From NCBI GenBank assembly GCA_002448815.1, contig DKAJ01000003.1, positions 84,910-148,909 of the forward strand: a stretch of 64,000 bases of DNA. The letters are read 5' to 3'. The notes beneath the pieces were generated by a model, which saw nothing but the letters and a program-made list of their open reading frames with translations, made no database searches and was not told the origin of the DNA. The stretch comes from Micavibrio sp. UBA6929 (GTDB lineage Bacteria; Pseudomonadota; Alphaproteobacteria; Micavibrionales; Micavibrionaceae). This document shows, piece by piece, positions 17,567-26,180 of this stretch. How positions within the stretch are numbered: the stretch's first letter is position 1; each line of letters starts with the position of its first letter. The position numbers were made by a program, and so were the translations under genes.

Positions 17567-17887
17567 ATGTCTGATTTTAATGATCGTCGCGATCTGTCGG
17601 AGAAAGAGTTTTCATTTCAGCAAAAGCATAGCTTTGAGGTTGAGGCACGCACTTGCAAATTATATGGACTTTGGATTGCAGAGAAATTAGGGCTGGATGG
17701 CGCTGATGCTGAGACATATGCACGCACTGTGGTTGAAGCCAATTTAGAAGAGCCAGGCTTTGAAGATGTTTTGCGTAAGGTTTGCGCGGATCTGGATCAA
17801 AAGGGACTTGCGTATAACATGGTTGATTTATACGATCAGCTGGACGAATCGTTGTCACAGGCACGTATTCAGTTGTCAAAATCGTAA
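17567..17887 (+). CDS. F1-ATPase inhibitor, zeta subunit (DUF1476 family)
   Basis: Alphaproteobacterial zeta binds F1 and blocks ATP hydrolysis, like mitochondrial IF1. The N-terminal inhibitory stretch (FNDRRDLSEKEFSFQQKHSF) leads into the four-helix domain with the family pattern EARTCKLYGLWIAEKLGL and GFEDVLRKVCADL. At 106 residues it has the usual length. It sits 23 bases before bolA and far from the atp operon, as in other genomes of the class. Assignment is from family pattern; inhibition itself is inferred. Confidence 0.9.
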   Translation: MSDFNDRRDLSEKEFSFQQKHSFEVEARTCKLYGLWIAEKLGLDGADAETYARTVVEANLEEPGFEDVLRKVCADLDQKGLAYNMVDLYDQLDESLSQARIQLSKS

Positions 17888-17910
17888 CGCGCATTATATG
17901 GAGTAGTCTT

Positions 17911-18144
17911 ATGGCTGTTGATGAAAAATTACTAGTAACGCTTATTACCGAGCATATTCCCGATGCGACAGTGCGCATTGAAGATTTGCGCGGTGACGGT
18001 GATCATTATGCGGCCTATGTCGTGTCGGCGGCATTTGCGGGAAAAAGCCGCGTGCAGCAGCATAAAATGGTGAACGAGGCCTTGAAAGGCGTCCTTGGCG
18101 GCCAGTTACATGCGCTTGCTATTCAAACGGCTGTACCAGAATAA
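17911..18144 (+). CDS. BolA-family protein (BolA2/IbaG type)
   Basis: A short BolA-like protein. These act with monothiol glutaredoxins as [2Fe-2S] carriers or iron sensors. The typical fold is visible: helix, DATVRIEDLRGDGDHYAAYVVS, then the His-containing loop AGKSRVQQHKMVNEALKGVLGGQLHALAIQT. At 77 residues it is a minimal member. The glutaredoxin gene follows 22 bases on, which fits the BolA-Grx partnership. Confidence 0.93.
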   Translation: MAVDEKLLVTLITEHIPDATVRIEDLRGDGDHYAAYVVSAAFAGKSRVQQHKMVNEALKGVLGGQLHALAIQTAVPE

Positions 18145-18166
18145 ATTAGGAAGGAAGTTTTATATT

Positions 18167-18496
18167 ATGAACGGTGTTATCAAAGAACGCATCCAGCAAC
18201 AAATCGATGGGCATGATGTTGTCCTTTACATGAAGGGCGAGGCAGCATTTCCTCAGTGCGGATTTTCTGCGGCGGTTGTGCAGATTTTGTCACAAATGGG
18301 CGTTCCTTTTAAGGATGAGAATGTTTTGCTGGATAATGAAATCCGCGAAGGCATTAAAGAATTTACAGACTGGCCAACGATCCCTCAGCTTTACGTGAAG
18401 GGTGAGTTTGTTGGCGGTTGCGATATTATTCGCGAAATGTATGAAACCGGCGAGCTTGAGCAGTTTTTGAAAGAAAAAGGCGTTATGGCTGCATAG
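18167..18496 (+). CDS. grxD: Monothiol glutaredoxin (Grx4/GrxD type)
   Basis: A CGFS monothiol glutaredoxin that carries a [2Fe-2S] cluster with glutathione and the BolA partner. The active site is FPQCGFS at about residues 28-34. The glutathione-binding elements WPTIPQLYVKGEFVGGCDI are intact. An in-frame start further upstream lies inside bolA and has no ribosome site. The chosen ATG has AGGAAGGAAG before it. The 109 residues are normal. It ends the zeta-bolA-grxD unit, followed by a terminator. Confidence 0.96.
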   Translation: MNGVIKERIQQQIDGHDVVLYMKGEAAFPQCGFSAAVVQILSQMGVPFKDENVLLDNEIREGIKEFTDWPTIPQLYVKGEFVGGCDIIREMYETGELEQFLKEKGVMAA

Positions 18497-18520
18497 TTTT
18501 TTTGTGCATTATCTCTATTG

Positions 18521-18558
18521 AAAAGGGCCGTACATCAGGTGGTGTGCGGCCCTTTTTT
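18521..18558 (+). terminator. Rho-independent terminator of the zeta-bolA-grxD unit
   Basis: The inverted repeat AAAAGGGCCG / CGGCCCTTTT closes a 16-base loop with some inner pairing and ends in a T-run. It lies 24 bases after the glutaredoxin stop. The preceding A-run means it may also end the gene converging from the right. Confidence 0.85.
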
Positions 18559-18578
18559 GGTGTTGAGGTTAGATGCGC

Positions 18579-21200
18579 CTATGTTTGCGGCGGTGCGTTA
18601 TTACCATCTGCATCTTGCTCGGGCGTTGCATTGCTTTGCGAGCGGCGCGCGTTAAATATTTCTTCCATACGCTCCATAAAGGCTTCGTCGCGTGCTTCCA
18701 TCCGTGCCATGAAATCGTGGATTGTACGGTCCATATGCGGATTTTGTGTGTCATCGTCGTCATCACCGGTGCTGGTGCCTTGTGTGCCCATGGGCGCATC
18801 CAGATCAAGGACGATGATGTCATCTGGTTCGGGCGTGTCAGATGGTAAGAAGTCGTCATCTTCACTCAGCATGATGATATCACTTTCATTGCTGCCTTCC
18901 AGTTCGCGCAAGGTCTCGAAAGTCACTTTTTTATTGGCATCGGCTGATTTGCCTTTGATCAGGCGCGCGGCCATAGTGCCGATTTTAATTGTCGGCAAGG
19001 CCAAAAACGGTGCGGCGATAATGCCTGCGGTGATGGGGTGTGCTATGGCGACGCCCATTGCCCATGCGCTAACGGCGGGCAGGAATGGCCATGCCAGATA
19101 AGCCGCGCCAGCGGTTACGCCTGCGATTAACGCCCATTTCGCGGCAAATTTGATGGGTTTATTGACCAAGGGTAATTTCCACGTATTGCGCGCGGCTTTG
19201 CTGGTGTAATTGATTGCCCCGATTGCGCCCAAGGCATAAATCGGAAGCGTTGCAAGCATTGGCAGGCTAGCCAGTCCGCCGGTTAGCAAGACGGCCGAGG
19301 CACCAATTCCCGCAAGCTGTGCAAGGCGCACAGGCGTTTTTGCCCAAAACGGCGCGCGTTTATAGCCGCGGCGCAGGCGCGTTAGGATAAAGCGTTTCTT
19401 TTTATTGCCATCTTTATCCAGTTCGGCTTTTTCTTCTTCTTCGGTAAGCTTGCGCCACCACCATGTGCGTTTGATATAAAGTTCGCATTCTTGTTCAAGG
19501 ATGCTGCCTTCCTTAGCGGGGCGGTTCGCGTTTTTGATGTCATCTAATTCACCGCCCGTGAGGTAAGCGAAAAGACCACCGCGCGCTCTGAAAAGTGGTT
19601 TTTGGATCATCTCCATATGCAGTGGGATCGCCACAAAGCTGTCTGATGACGGGTACATACGTCCATAGATATAATTGCGCACGCGTTTATAATATTGCTT
19701 TGCAGTATCACGAGGCCCGAAAATGAGAGGACTGTGATCATCTGCGGTGGCAATATCGCGCACACGATCTAGGAACAATTTGGCGTGCGGATTATTTTCA
19801 ACGGCATCGCCGCTGATCCCGTAATAGGTTGCCAGATACTGTTTGACGAGGTCATTAAAGCCTGGCTGGAACATTTGGTAGTTTTCTTTACCTTCCGCCA
19901 TTTTTAACAGTTTGACACCATAAAGCGCATCTTCTGGTTTGTTCAGGGCGTAAAGTTTCGCCACAAATTCGGCCAAGTCTTTGCCGTAATGTGCTCCGCG
20001 TTTTGAAACAGGAATATGGTTGCCTTCATCATCAAAGGCGCCTGTTAGGCCATGTTCGACGAGTTTGCAAAAGAAGCTCTCGGCGTTGTGGTCTTTGTCT
20101 TGTGGTTTGATTACGCCAAGTGTTTGCGGCGTATCTGGCACGAAGAGCATATCAATGCCCAGTTTCAGGCGGCGATAATCTTCGGCAGCGGCGTTTTTAT
20201 CACACGCGTATTTGTCATCCTCATTTTTCAAGCGAACCTTACGCGTTAGGCGTGCGTGCGCCATGTCGGCAAGATCTTCGGCGCTGCGCCGCGTAGCCGT
20301 CAGTTTATGTTCAAGTTCACTGCCGATGGTTTCCAGTTTTTCTGCGAATTGATCGGCAGGCACATCTGCGCCATTGCCCAGTGCGTGCAGTTTATGGCGC
20401 GCGGCCTCGGTATGTTTAAAGAGTTGTAGGCCCTGTTTTTGCAGGCGTGCAAAATGCTGACGCATGGCTTTGACGCGGGCACGTTTGAGCGCATTATTTT
20501 TGGTGTCGACTTTGATCTTGTCGATCTCTGCCAATGCGTCTTCTAGCTTGCCTTGCATGTCGGTCATGCGCATGCGGATGGCTTCTTGTTGATCATACAG
20601 CATTTTTAAAATGGCATTATAGGTATCTTGGTCGGCGGCGCTGAGGCTGCCGGTTTTGATTTTGGCCGCAAATTGTTTCAGGTTGCTGGATGCGACCAAG
20701 ATTTTATGGCACGGGCTGTGATGCGTTTCATCATCTGCATGTTCGTCGCCGTGATAGGCTTCACTGCCGAAGAAGAGCGGTTCGACATGTTGCAGGGTTA
20801 AACTGTCCGAGTAATGTAAGATAGGCTCCATGTAGCTGAAGCTATCCAGATCCATTGCGCGCAGGTTTTTGATCCCGTCTTCACGCAGATTAGGGCGCAG
20901 CCACGCTGTCCATCTTACAAGGCTGAGCGCGGGGCTGTAGAATTTGCGGAAGGCCTTTTCAGATAGGCGTCCAACGTCATCGACATTGACCTTGCGCGGA
21001 TTATAAAACGCATTAAACGTGTTATCAGGTGATTTCAGGATAAAGCCTGTGACGTCGCCTGCGATGCCTGTATCCGTTGATTGGATGGCGGGGATTTTCC
21101 CCTGACGCACGCGGCGCATGATTGATTTGCGTGGATCACCAGCAAAGGCGTCGCCTTTTTTGATGATGTCGTTATATTCTTTACGTAGGTTTTGTTCCAT
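18579..21200 (-). CDS. Large hypothetical membrane protein, 873 aa, unrecognised
   Basis: I do not recognise this family. From the N terminus there is a soluble region, then a Lys/Glu/Ala-rich probable coiled coil (about residues 190-335), then a further soluble region with many aromatic residues (about 335-620). Several hydrophobic segments follow between about 645 and 775, and a strongly acidic, Asp-rich tail with a helical end completes it. There is no signal peptide. GAGG is well spaced for the second ATG, which is chosen over one two codons upstream. It is a single gene with normal codon use. Charged tails flanking C-terminal membrane segments suggest an inner-membrane protein with a large cytoplasmic body; that is inference. 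Confidence 0.8.
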   Translation of the reverse strand: MEQNLRKEYNDIIKKGDAFAGDPRKSIMRRVRQGKIPAIQSTDTGIAGDVTGFILKSPDNTFNAFYNPRKVNVDDVGRLSEKAFRKFYSPALSLVRWTAWLRPNLREDGIKNLRAMDLDSFSYMEPILHYSDSLTLQHVEPLFFGSEAYHGDEHADDETHHSPCHKILVASSNLKQFAAKIKTGSLSAADQDTYNAILKMLYDQQEAIRMRMTDMQGKLEDALAEIDKIKVDTKNNALKRARVKAMRQHFARLQKQGLQLFKHTEAARHKLHALGNGADVPADQFAEKLETIGSELEHKLTATRRSAEDLADMAHARLTRKVRLKNEDDKYACDKNAAAEDYRRLKLGIDMLFVPDTPQTLGVIKPQDKDHNAESFFCKLVEHGLTGAFDDEGNHIPVSKRGAHYGKDLAEFVAKLYALNKPEDALYGVKLLKMAEGKENYQMFQPGFNDLVKQYLATYYGISGDAVENNPHAKLFLDRVRDIATADDHSPLIFGPRDTAKQYYKRVRNYIYGRMYPSSDSFVAIPLHMEMIQKPLFRARGGLFAYLTGGELDDIKNANRPAKEGSILEQECELYIKRTWWWRKLTEEEEKAELDKDGNKKKRFILTRLRRGYKRAPFWAKTPVRLAQLAGIGASAVLLTGGLASLPMLATLPIYALGAIGAINYTSKAARNTWKLPLVNKPIKFAAKWALIAGVTAGAAYLAWPFLPAVSAWAMGVAIAHPITAGIIAAPFLALPTIKIGTMAARLIKGKSADANKKVTFETLRELEGSNESDIIMLSEDDDFLPSDTPEPDDIIVLDLDAPMGTQGTSTGDDDDDTQNPHMDRTIHDFMARMEARDEAFMERMEEIFNARRSQSNATPEQDADGNNAPPQT

Positions 21201-21206
21201 TTTCAT

Positions 21207-21585
21207 ACCTCTATTGTGACATGATTGTACTGTTGAATGGTTTAGGATTGGTAAAGACAGGGGCGAATAGCAGAGCTTCCTCGCGTCCGTGCGCTTGTTT
21301 ATGAAACCTTTAGCGATGTGGATGATATAAGAAATGAACCCCTATACAGCCCCTGTTGCCATGTTTGGCGTGGCTTATAGGCTAGGTCCTGTTGTGCAAG
21401 TCATTGCGTTTGATACTAGCGTATACATTACCCATCTTCTTTCTGGCTTGTTCACTGAACCCTCTATCGTTGGTCGTTAATGTATCAAGCCTTGTAAGAA
21501 ACGCGGTCAATGGGTGTGTTCGCGCGCTTCTGGTTATAACCGGCGAGAATATACCCCCTCGCAGGTCTTGGACGCAGAATATCAT
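21207..21585. other. Long intergenic region with inverted repeats, no supported gene
   Basis: This stretch upstream of the large hypothetical gene has no convincing coding frame. It contains a perfect 8-bp inverted repeat, ACAGGGGC (21257-21264) with GCCCCTGT (21349-21356). A second nested set pairs 21402-21416 with 21482-21488, 21499-21504 and 21507-21512. It could be a long 5' leader of the leftward gene or an unrecognised small RNA. No tmRNA, RNase P or SRP RNA signature is present. Confidence 0.35.
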
Positions 21586-21620
21586 AAGAAAAAAATAAGA
21601 TGCAAATTTTTGCATTTTTT
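21586..21620 (-). terminator. Bidirectional terminator after rodA
   Basis: A short stem, ATGCAA / TTGCAT, is flanked by an A-run on the left and a T-run on the right, so it can stop transcription from either strand. On the minus strand it lies about 70 bases after the rodA stop and would end the mre-mrd-rodA operon. Confidence 0.6.
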
Positions 21621-21691
21621 ATCGCTTAAGTTTTTGAATTTAAATGGATATTTTTAAGGCGATTTTCGAATCAAACAGGCGTTTTTTGGGG

Positions 21692-22816
21692 TTAAATCGC
21701 CTTGATTTTGAGGCTGCGATCAATCTCGCAGCTCATGATCAGGCCGAAGGCAATCATACATGACAGCATCGATGTCCCGCCGTATGACACCAAAGGCAGT
21801 GGTACGCCGACAACGGGCAATAATCCCATCACCATGCCTGTATTGATGAAGACATACAGCGAGAAGTTAATCATCAAGCCTAGGGTGAGATAGCGACTGA
21901 ATTTATTTTTGCATTGTAGGGCAATCCAAACGCCGTAAATGAAAATAATGCCGCATAAAAGCAAAAGCGCTAATCCGCCGATCAGCCCCCATTCTTCCAC
22001 CCATAGGGTGAAGATAAAGTCTGTTTGTTTTTCAGGCAGGAAATTAAGGCGGCTTTGTGATCCTTCAAGGAATCCTTTGCCGCTGATCCCGCCCGAGCCA
22101 AGTGCGATTTTTGATTGCATGATGTGATATCCCGCGCCCAGTGGGTCGGATTCAGGGTTCAGGAATGTCATGACGCGCTTTTTCTGGTAATCGTGCATGA
22201 AATGCCATGCAAGCGGAATAATGGCAATGACCGCGCCTGTGGCATAGGCAAACCACCGAAATGGTGCGCCTGCGATAAAGACCATGGCCGCCGCACCCAT
22301 AATAATCATCAGCGCCGTTCCTAAATCAGGTTGAAACATCACAAGGCACACGGGCGCGAAGACGATAATCGCAGGTGTGATGAGGCTGTGCCATTCGCTG
22401 ACGTGATAGCGGCTTGTCAGATGGTAATAGCGCGCCAGCACCATAATTACCGCAATTTTCATCACTTCTGAGGGTTGTAAATTGATGAAACCAAGGTTGA
22501 TCCATCGCTGCGCGCCCATGCCGATATGGCCCATGACTTCAACGATTAACAGTAAAACCAGCCCCGCGGCGTAGCATGGCCATGCCATGCGAAACCAAAA
22601 GCGCGTTGGCATCATGGCAATAAACAGCATTGCGCCCAAACCGATGGCAAAGCGCATCATTTGTCTTGAGGCCCATGGCGAGAGGCTGCCACCTGCGGCG
22701 GAATACAGGCACGCAAATCCAATAGAGGCCAGCGCCGTAATCAGCCCGATCATCAGCCAGTTAATGCGTTGCAGTCTTGATAATAGGCCGCGATCTTCTT
22801 CGATGCGAATGCTCAT
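21692..22816 (-). CDS. rodA: Rod-shape SEDS glycosyltransferase RodA
   Basis: RodA polymerises peptidoglycan strands from lipid II during cylindrical growth, with PBP2 as transpeptidase. About ten membrane segments are visible. The SEDS hallmarks are present: GAQRWINLGFINLQPSEVMKIA, the Asp-bearing loop VCLVMFQPDLGTALMI, and FLPEKQTDFIFTLWVEEWG plus PLPLVSYGGTSML near the end. At 374 residues it is a normal RodA. It overlaps mrdA by four bases (ATGA), so their translation is coupled. Confidence 0.97.
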   Translation of the reverse strand: MSIRIEEDRGLLSRLQRINWLMIGLITALASIGFACLYSAAGGSLSPWASRQMMRFAIGLGAMLFIAMMPTRFWFRMAWPCYAAGLVLLLIVEVMGHIGMGAQRWINLGFINLQPSEVMKIAVIMVLARYYHLTSRYHVSEWHSLITPAIIVFAPVCLVMFQPDLGTALMIIMGAAAMVFIAGAPFRWFAYATGAVIAIIPLAWHFMHDYQKKRVMTFLNPESDPLGAGYHIMQSKIALGSGGISGKGFLEGSQSRLNFLPEKQTDFIFTLWVEEWGLIGGLALLLLCGIIFIYGVWIALQCKNKFSRYLTLGLMINFSLYVFINTGMVMGLLPVVGVPLPLVSYGGTSMLSCMIAFGLIMSCEIDRSLKIKAI

Positions 22817-24666
22817 GATGGGCGCTCCGTTTTGTTGGAAAGATGCGGGGCGATTATTTGTGCCTTTTCAAGGATATCGCGCGCGATAGGTGCGGCGGTG
22901 CGTGATCCGCCGATGCCATGTTCAACCACGACGCTGCAGACATAGCGCGGGCTATGCACGGGGGCGTAACCAACAAAAAGGGCATGGTGGCGTTGCTCCC
23001 ACGGGAGGTCTTCGTTTTTGACGCCTGCGGCGCGCTGCGCCATGGTGATGCGTTTGACCTGTGATGTGCCTGTTTTGCCTGCCATGGCCATATCGGGGTT
23101 TTCAATGCGCGATGCATATGCGGTGCCGTCATCGTGATTGACGGTGCTATTCATGCCTTTTTGTACCAGCGCAAGATGTTCGGCCTTGATGGGCAGTGTA
23201 TCCCATTTGGGGGCGGGCGTGTCTGCAGGTGGTTCGACGAGATAAGGCTCGACCGCTTTGCCGCCATTGACCATGCGCGCGGTCATGACCGCCAGTTGAA
23301 GCGGCGTGGAGAGTAGTGATCCTTGTCCGATGCTGGATACGATAGTGTCACCTGGGCGCCATGTTTGTCCCATATGTCCCATTTTCCAGTTTTTATCGGG
23401 GACGATGCCTGCGCGGGCTTCGGGCAGGATGTGGTCAAAGGATTGGCCTAAACCGAACAGGCGCGCCATTGCAGCAATTTTATCAATGCCGATTTCGTTG
23501 GCAAGCTCGTAAAAATAGGTGTCGCACGATTGCGCAAGGGCTTGTTCAAGGTTGACGTGCCCGTGGCCTGCATGCTTCCAGCAGTGAAAGCGCTGCTGCC
23601 CCAGATCGTAATGTCCCGGGCAATAGACGGTTTTATTTTGGGTGGTTACCCCATGTTTTAACGCCGCCAGCGCGGTGATCATTTTAAAGGTTGATCCGGG
23701 CGGGTATTGTCCTGCCACGGCCTTGTTGGTTAGGGGGTTACCGCGCATTTTTAGCAAATTATCCCATGTCTTTGTGGGCATGCCTTTGACGAACAGGTTG
23801 GGATCAAAGGACGGGTGTGACGCCATCGCATACATCGCGCCTGAATGCGCATCCATGATCGTGGCGGAACAGCTGGTTTCTTGTGACAGGCGTTCTTGTA
23901 AAAATGATTGTAAGGGCGCGTCAATAGTCAGGTGCAGCGTATCGCCGGGCGTATCATTTTGACGTTTTAATTCATGCACTTCGCGGCCTGTGACGTTGAC
24001 TTCGACCTGCATGAGACCAGCTTCGCCGCGCAGTTTTTTGTCGAAGTGACGCTCAAGCGCCGTTTTGCCGACCTTAAATCCCGGCAGGGTAAACAGGCGG
24101 TCTTTGCGCAGGTCGTCTTGTGTTGGTGCGCCGACATATCCGATGATATGAGCGGTTGCTTTGTCGAGGGGGTATTCACGGATCAAGCCTGTGTCCGTTG
24201 AAATGCCAGGTAAATCGTTGATGCGCACTTCGATTTTCGCAAGGTCTTCCCAGCTGAGCTGGTCTTTAACCTCGACCGAGGTGAATTTTGCAACGCGTTT
24301 AATGTTATTCATCGCCGTTTCAATGTCGCGTTCGCTAAGCGTGATAACCTCGCCTAATTTTTTCAGTGCGATTTCAGGTGAAGCAGCTTGCTCAGGAGTG
24401 ATGAGCGCGCGGAAATTTTGCTCGTTCATGGCGAGGATTGTGCCGTTACGGTCATAAATTTCGCCGCGTTTGGGGGCGATCATTTTCAGGTCGATACGGT
24501 TTTTGTCAGACAGCATTTGGTAATGCTGCCCTTCGGCCAGTTGCAGCCACCCAAGGCGCGTGCCGAGGACGGCCAGTAGGCCACCTTGTGCGATGCCAAC
24601 GATGAGGGCGCGGCGGGTAAAGTCTTCGCGGTCATCAACATTATCGTTGCTGAGGAGGCTGCTCAT
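22813..24666 (-). CDS. mrdA: Penicillin-binding protein 2 (elongation transpeptidase)
   Basis: PBP2 is the class B transpeptidase of the elongasome. A membrane anchor near residues 22-42 is followed by the pedestal domain (KRGEIYDRNGTILA) and the transpeptidase domain. The active-site motifs are GSTFK (nucleophile Ser in SxxK), SCD (SxN-like) and GKTGTSQ (KTG). At 617 residues it is typical. It overlaps mreD upstream and rodA downstream by four bases each, in the classic mreBCD-mrdA-rodA order. Confidence 0.97.
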   Translation of the reverse strand: MSSLLSNDNVDDREDFTRRALIVGIAQGGLLAVLGTRLGWLQLAEGQHYQMLSDKNRIDLKMIAPKRGEIYDRNGTILAMNEQNFRALITPEQAASPEIALKKLGEVITLSERDIETAMNNIKRVAKFTSVEVKDQLSWEDLAKIEVRINDLPGISTDTGLIREYPLDKATAHIIGYVGAPTQDDLRKDRLFTLPGFKVGKTALERHFDKKLRGEAGLMQVEVNVTGREVHELKRQNDTPGDTLHLTIDAPLQSFLQERLSQETSCSATIMDAHSGAMYAMASHPSFDPNLFVKGMPTKTWDNLLKMRGNPLTNKAVAGQYPPGSTFKMITALAALKHGVTTQNKTVYCPGHYDLGQQRFHCWKHAGHGHVNLEQALAQSCDTYFYELANEIGIDKIAAMARLFGLGQSFDHILPEARAGIVPDKNWKMGHMGQTWRPGDTIVSSIGQGSLLSTPLQLAVMTARMVNGGKAVEPYLVEPPADTPAPKWDTLPIKAEHLALVQKGMNSTVNHDDGTAYASRIENPDMAMAGKTGTSQVKRITMAQRAAGVKNEDLPWEQRHHALFVGYAPVHSPRYVCSVVVEHGIGGSRTAAPIARDILEKAQIIAPHLSNKTERPS

Positions 24667-25265
24667 ACGGATAGGCCTCCTTTTTTATAGCGGGTTTTCT
24701 TGACGATCAATTTGCGGCGGCGTCCGCGCTCTAACGGGGATGGTGGCGGTCTGATCATGACCTTGTAGGACAGGTTGAGGAGATAATAAACGGGCGGAAA
24801 GGCCAGCGCGTTAATCAATATGGTCGTGGTGATTTTTAAATCGGTCAAGACGGTGAAAAACATGCCGTCGTAAAACAGGCTGCTGAAGGCGATGGTGATG
24901 GTATATAAAATCGTAAAGATCAGCCAGATAATCCAGAAGGGTTGATTGATGATGTAGGGGCGCTGGGTGATGAGCAATTTTTGCATGCCTGTTAAGATAA
25001 AGGCGCTAAGACCCAGCGGTGCAAGGGTGAAAAGATCAATGATAATGCCTGCGCAAAAGGCCGCCCAACCCGGGATAAGGGGCGGGTGGAACAATGCCCA
25101 ATAATAAACGCCCATCATGAAAAATGGAATGCGCAGCGCTGTTTGCGGCGTTAAGGGGGTGTCCACCGCGTTGATCAAAAGCAAGATCGTCATCAAACCC
25201 ACAGGTAAGAGGAGCTGAGCAAATTCAATGATGCGGGTTTCGAGTGGTTCTTCGTCAAGGGTCAT
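24663..25265 (-). CDS. mreD: Rod shape-determining protein MreD
   Basis: MreD is a small inner-membrane protein of the elongasome that pairs with MreC. About five hydrophobic segments fill residues 12-165. A basic C-terminal tail (SPLERGRRRKLIVKKTRYKK) is cytoplasmic. Sequence conservation in this family is low. The call rests on membrane pattern, 200-residue length and its place between mreC and mrdA. Confidence 0.88.
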   Translation of the reverse strand: MTLDEEPLETRIIEFAQLLLPVGLMTILLLINAVDTPLTPQTALRIPFFMMGVYYWALFHPPLIPGWAAFCAGIIIDLFTLAPLGLSAFILTGMQKLLITQRPYIINQPFWIIWLIFTILYTITIAFSSLFYDGMFFTVLTDLKITTTILINALAFPPVYYLLNLSYKVMIRPPPSPLERGRRRKLIVKKTRYKKGGLSV

Positions 25266-25286
25266 GTGTTTGCGCGGCCTTTCTTC

Positions 25287-26141
25287 TTACATCAGGACAT
25301 GGACGAATAAGAAATCGCCGCGTTTCATGTAAGGCTCAACAAACAAGGTGCCTTTGGGGGTTGTTTTCAGCGTGCCAACCGGTAAGCCATAGGGGAAGAG
25401 ATCGCCTGCGCCGCTGGTGATGATGTGCGCGCCTTCCATCGCGCGCAGCGTTTTTTGCGCCATTTGGCTGGCAACGTGGCTGAGGATAGGGGCGTTATCG
25501 TTTTGGCCGCTCATCATCGCGTGGATCATCTGTCCGTTATGTTCGATGACAACAGGAACGCGCGCGTTGATGTCCGTGATCAGCAAAATGCGCGCCGTAT
25601 TATCGGCAGCCTCGATCACTTGGCCGACAAGCCCGCGTGAGGAAATTGCGATCGCATTTTTGTGAACGCCGTCACTTGCGCCGGCCTTGATGAGGATACT
25701 TTTGGCGAAATCATTACTGGTGTCGTTGAGGATGGCGGCGCTGATGGATTCGTGTTCACCCAGTGGCGGGAGGTTCTTGATTTTAACAAGATCGCGCAGG
25801 GCACTATTTTCTGATTCCAAAGTTTGCGCATAAAGATACCATTGCATCAGTTTTTGGTTTTCTGCGCTGAGCTTTTCATTTGTTTCGCGCAGTTTTAAAA
25901 CATTGGTAATGTCGTGAACCGCATTGGTTACGGCATTGATGGGCGCGTTTATGGCCTCGATCACAGGGGCAGCGGTATCAATGGCATTGGCGCGCAGTGT
26001 TTCAAAGGCGCTAGGCTTAGATAGGGAGATTGCCAAGATAATCGCAGCCGCAGCAATAAAGAAAATGTAGAAGACGGCGTAGCGTGCCTTGAGAAACGCG
26101 GTAACGGTTAATCGTTTTTTTGAAAGGCGTATCTTCTTCAC
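25287..26141 (-). CDS. mreC: Rod shape-determining protein MreC
   Basis: MreC is the periplasmic scaffold of the elongasome, anchored by one membrane segment (about residues 22-43). A coiled coil (about 75-110, KLRETNEKLSAENQKL) precedes the beta-rich domain with the conserved AISSRGLVGQVIEA and LLITDINARVPVVI. At 284 residues it is normal. The gene follows mreB by 39 bases in the same transcript. Confidence 0.95.
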   Translation of the reverse strand: MKKIRLSKKRLTVTAFLKARYAVFYIFFIAAAAIILAISLSKPSAFETLRANAIDTAAPVIEAINAPINAVTNAVHDITNVLKLRETNEKLSAENQKLMQWYLYAQTLESENSALRDLVKIKNLPPLGEHESISAAILNDTSNDFAKSILIKAGASDGVHKNAIAISSRGLVGQVIEAADNTARILLITDINARVPVVIEHNGQMIHAMMSGQNDNAPILSHVASQMAQKTLRAMEGAHIITSGAGDLFPYGLPVGTLKTTPKGTLFVEPYMKRGDFLFVHVLM

Positions 26142-26180
26142 GGTTTTATCCTTTGACCGTTCGCGTGGAGGAGGCGTCTT

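Noticed and set aside
21392..21598. 68-residue plus-strand frame with a hydrophobic start
   Set aside because: It begins with GTG without a ribosome site, has no recognisable homology, and lies in a region better explained as structured non-coding DNA.
21207..21600. tmRNA, RNase P RNA or SRP RNA in the long intergenic region
   Set aside because: None of the conserved motifs of these RNAs is present, although short complementary segments exist.
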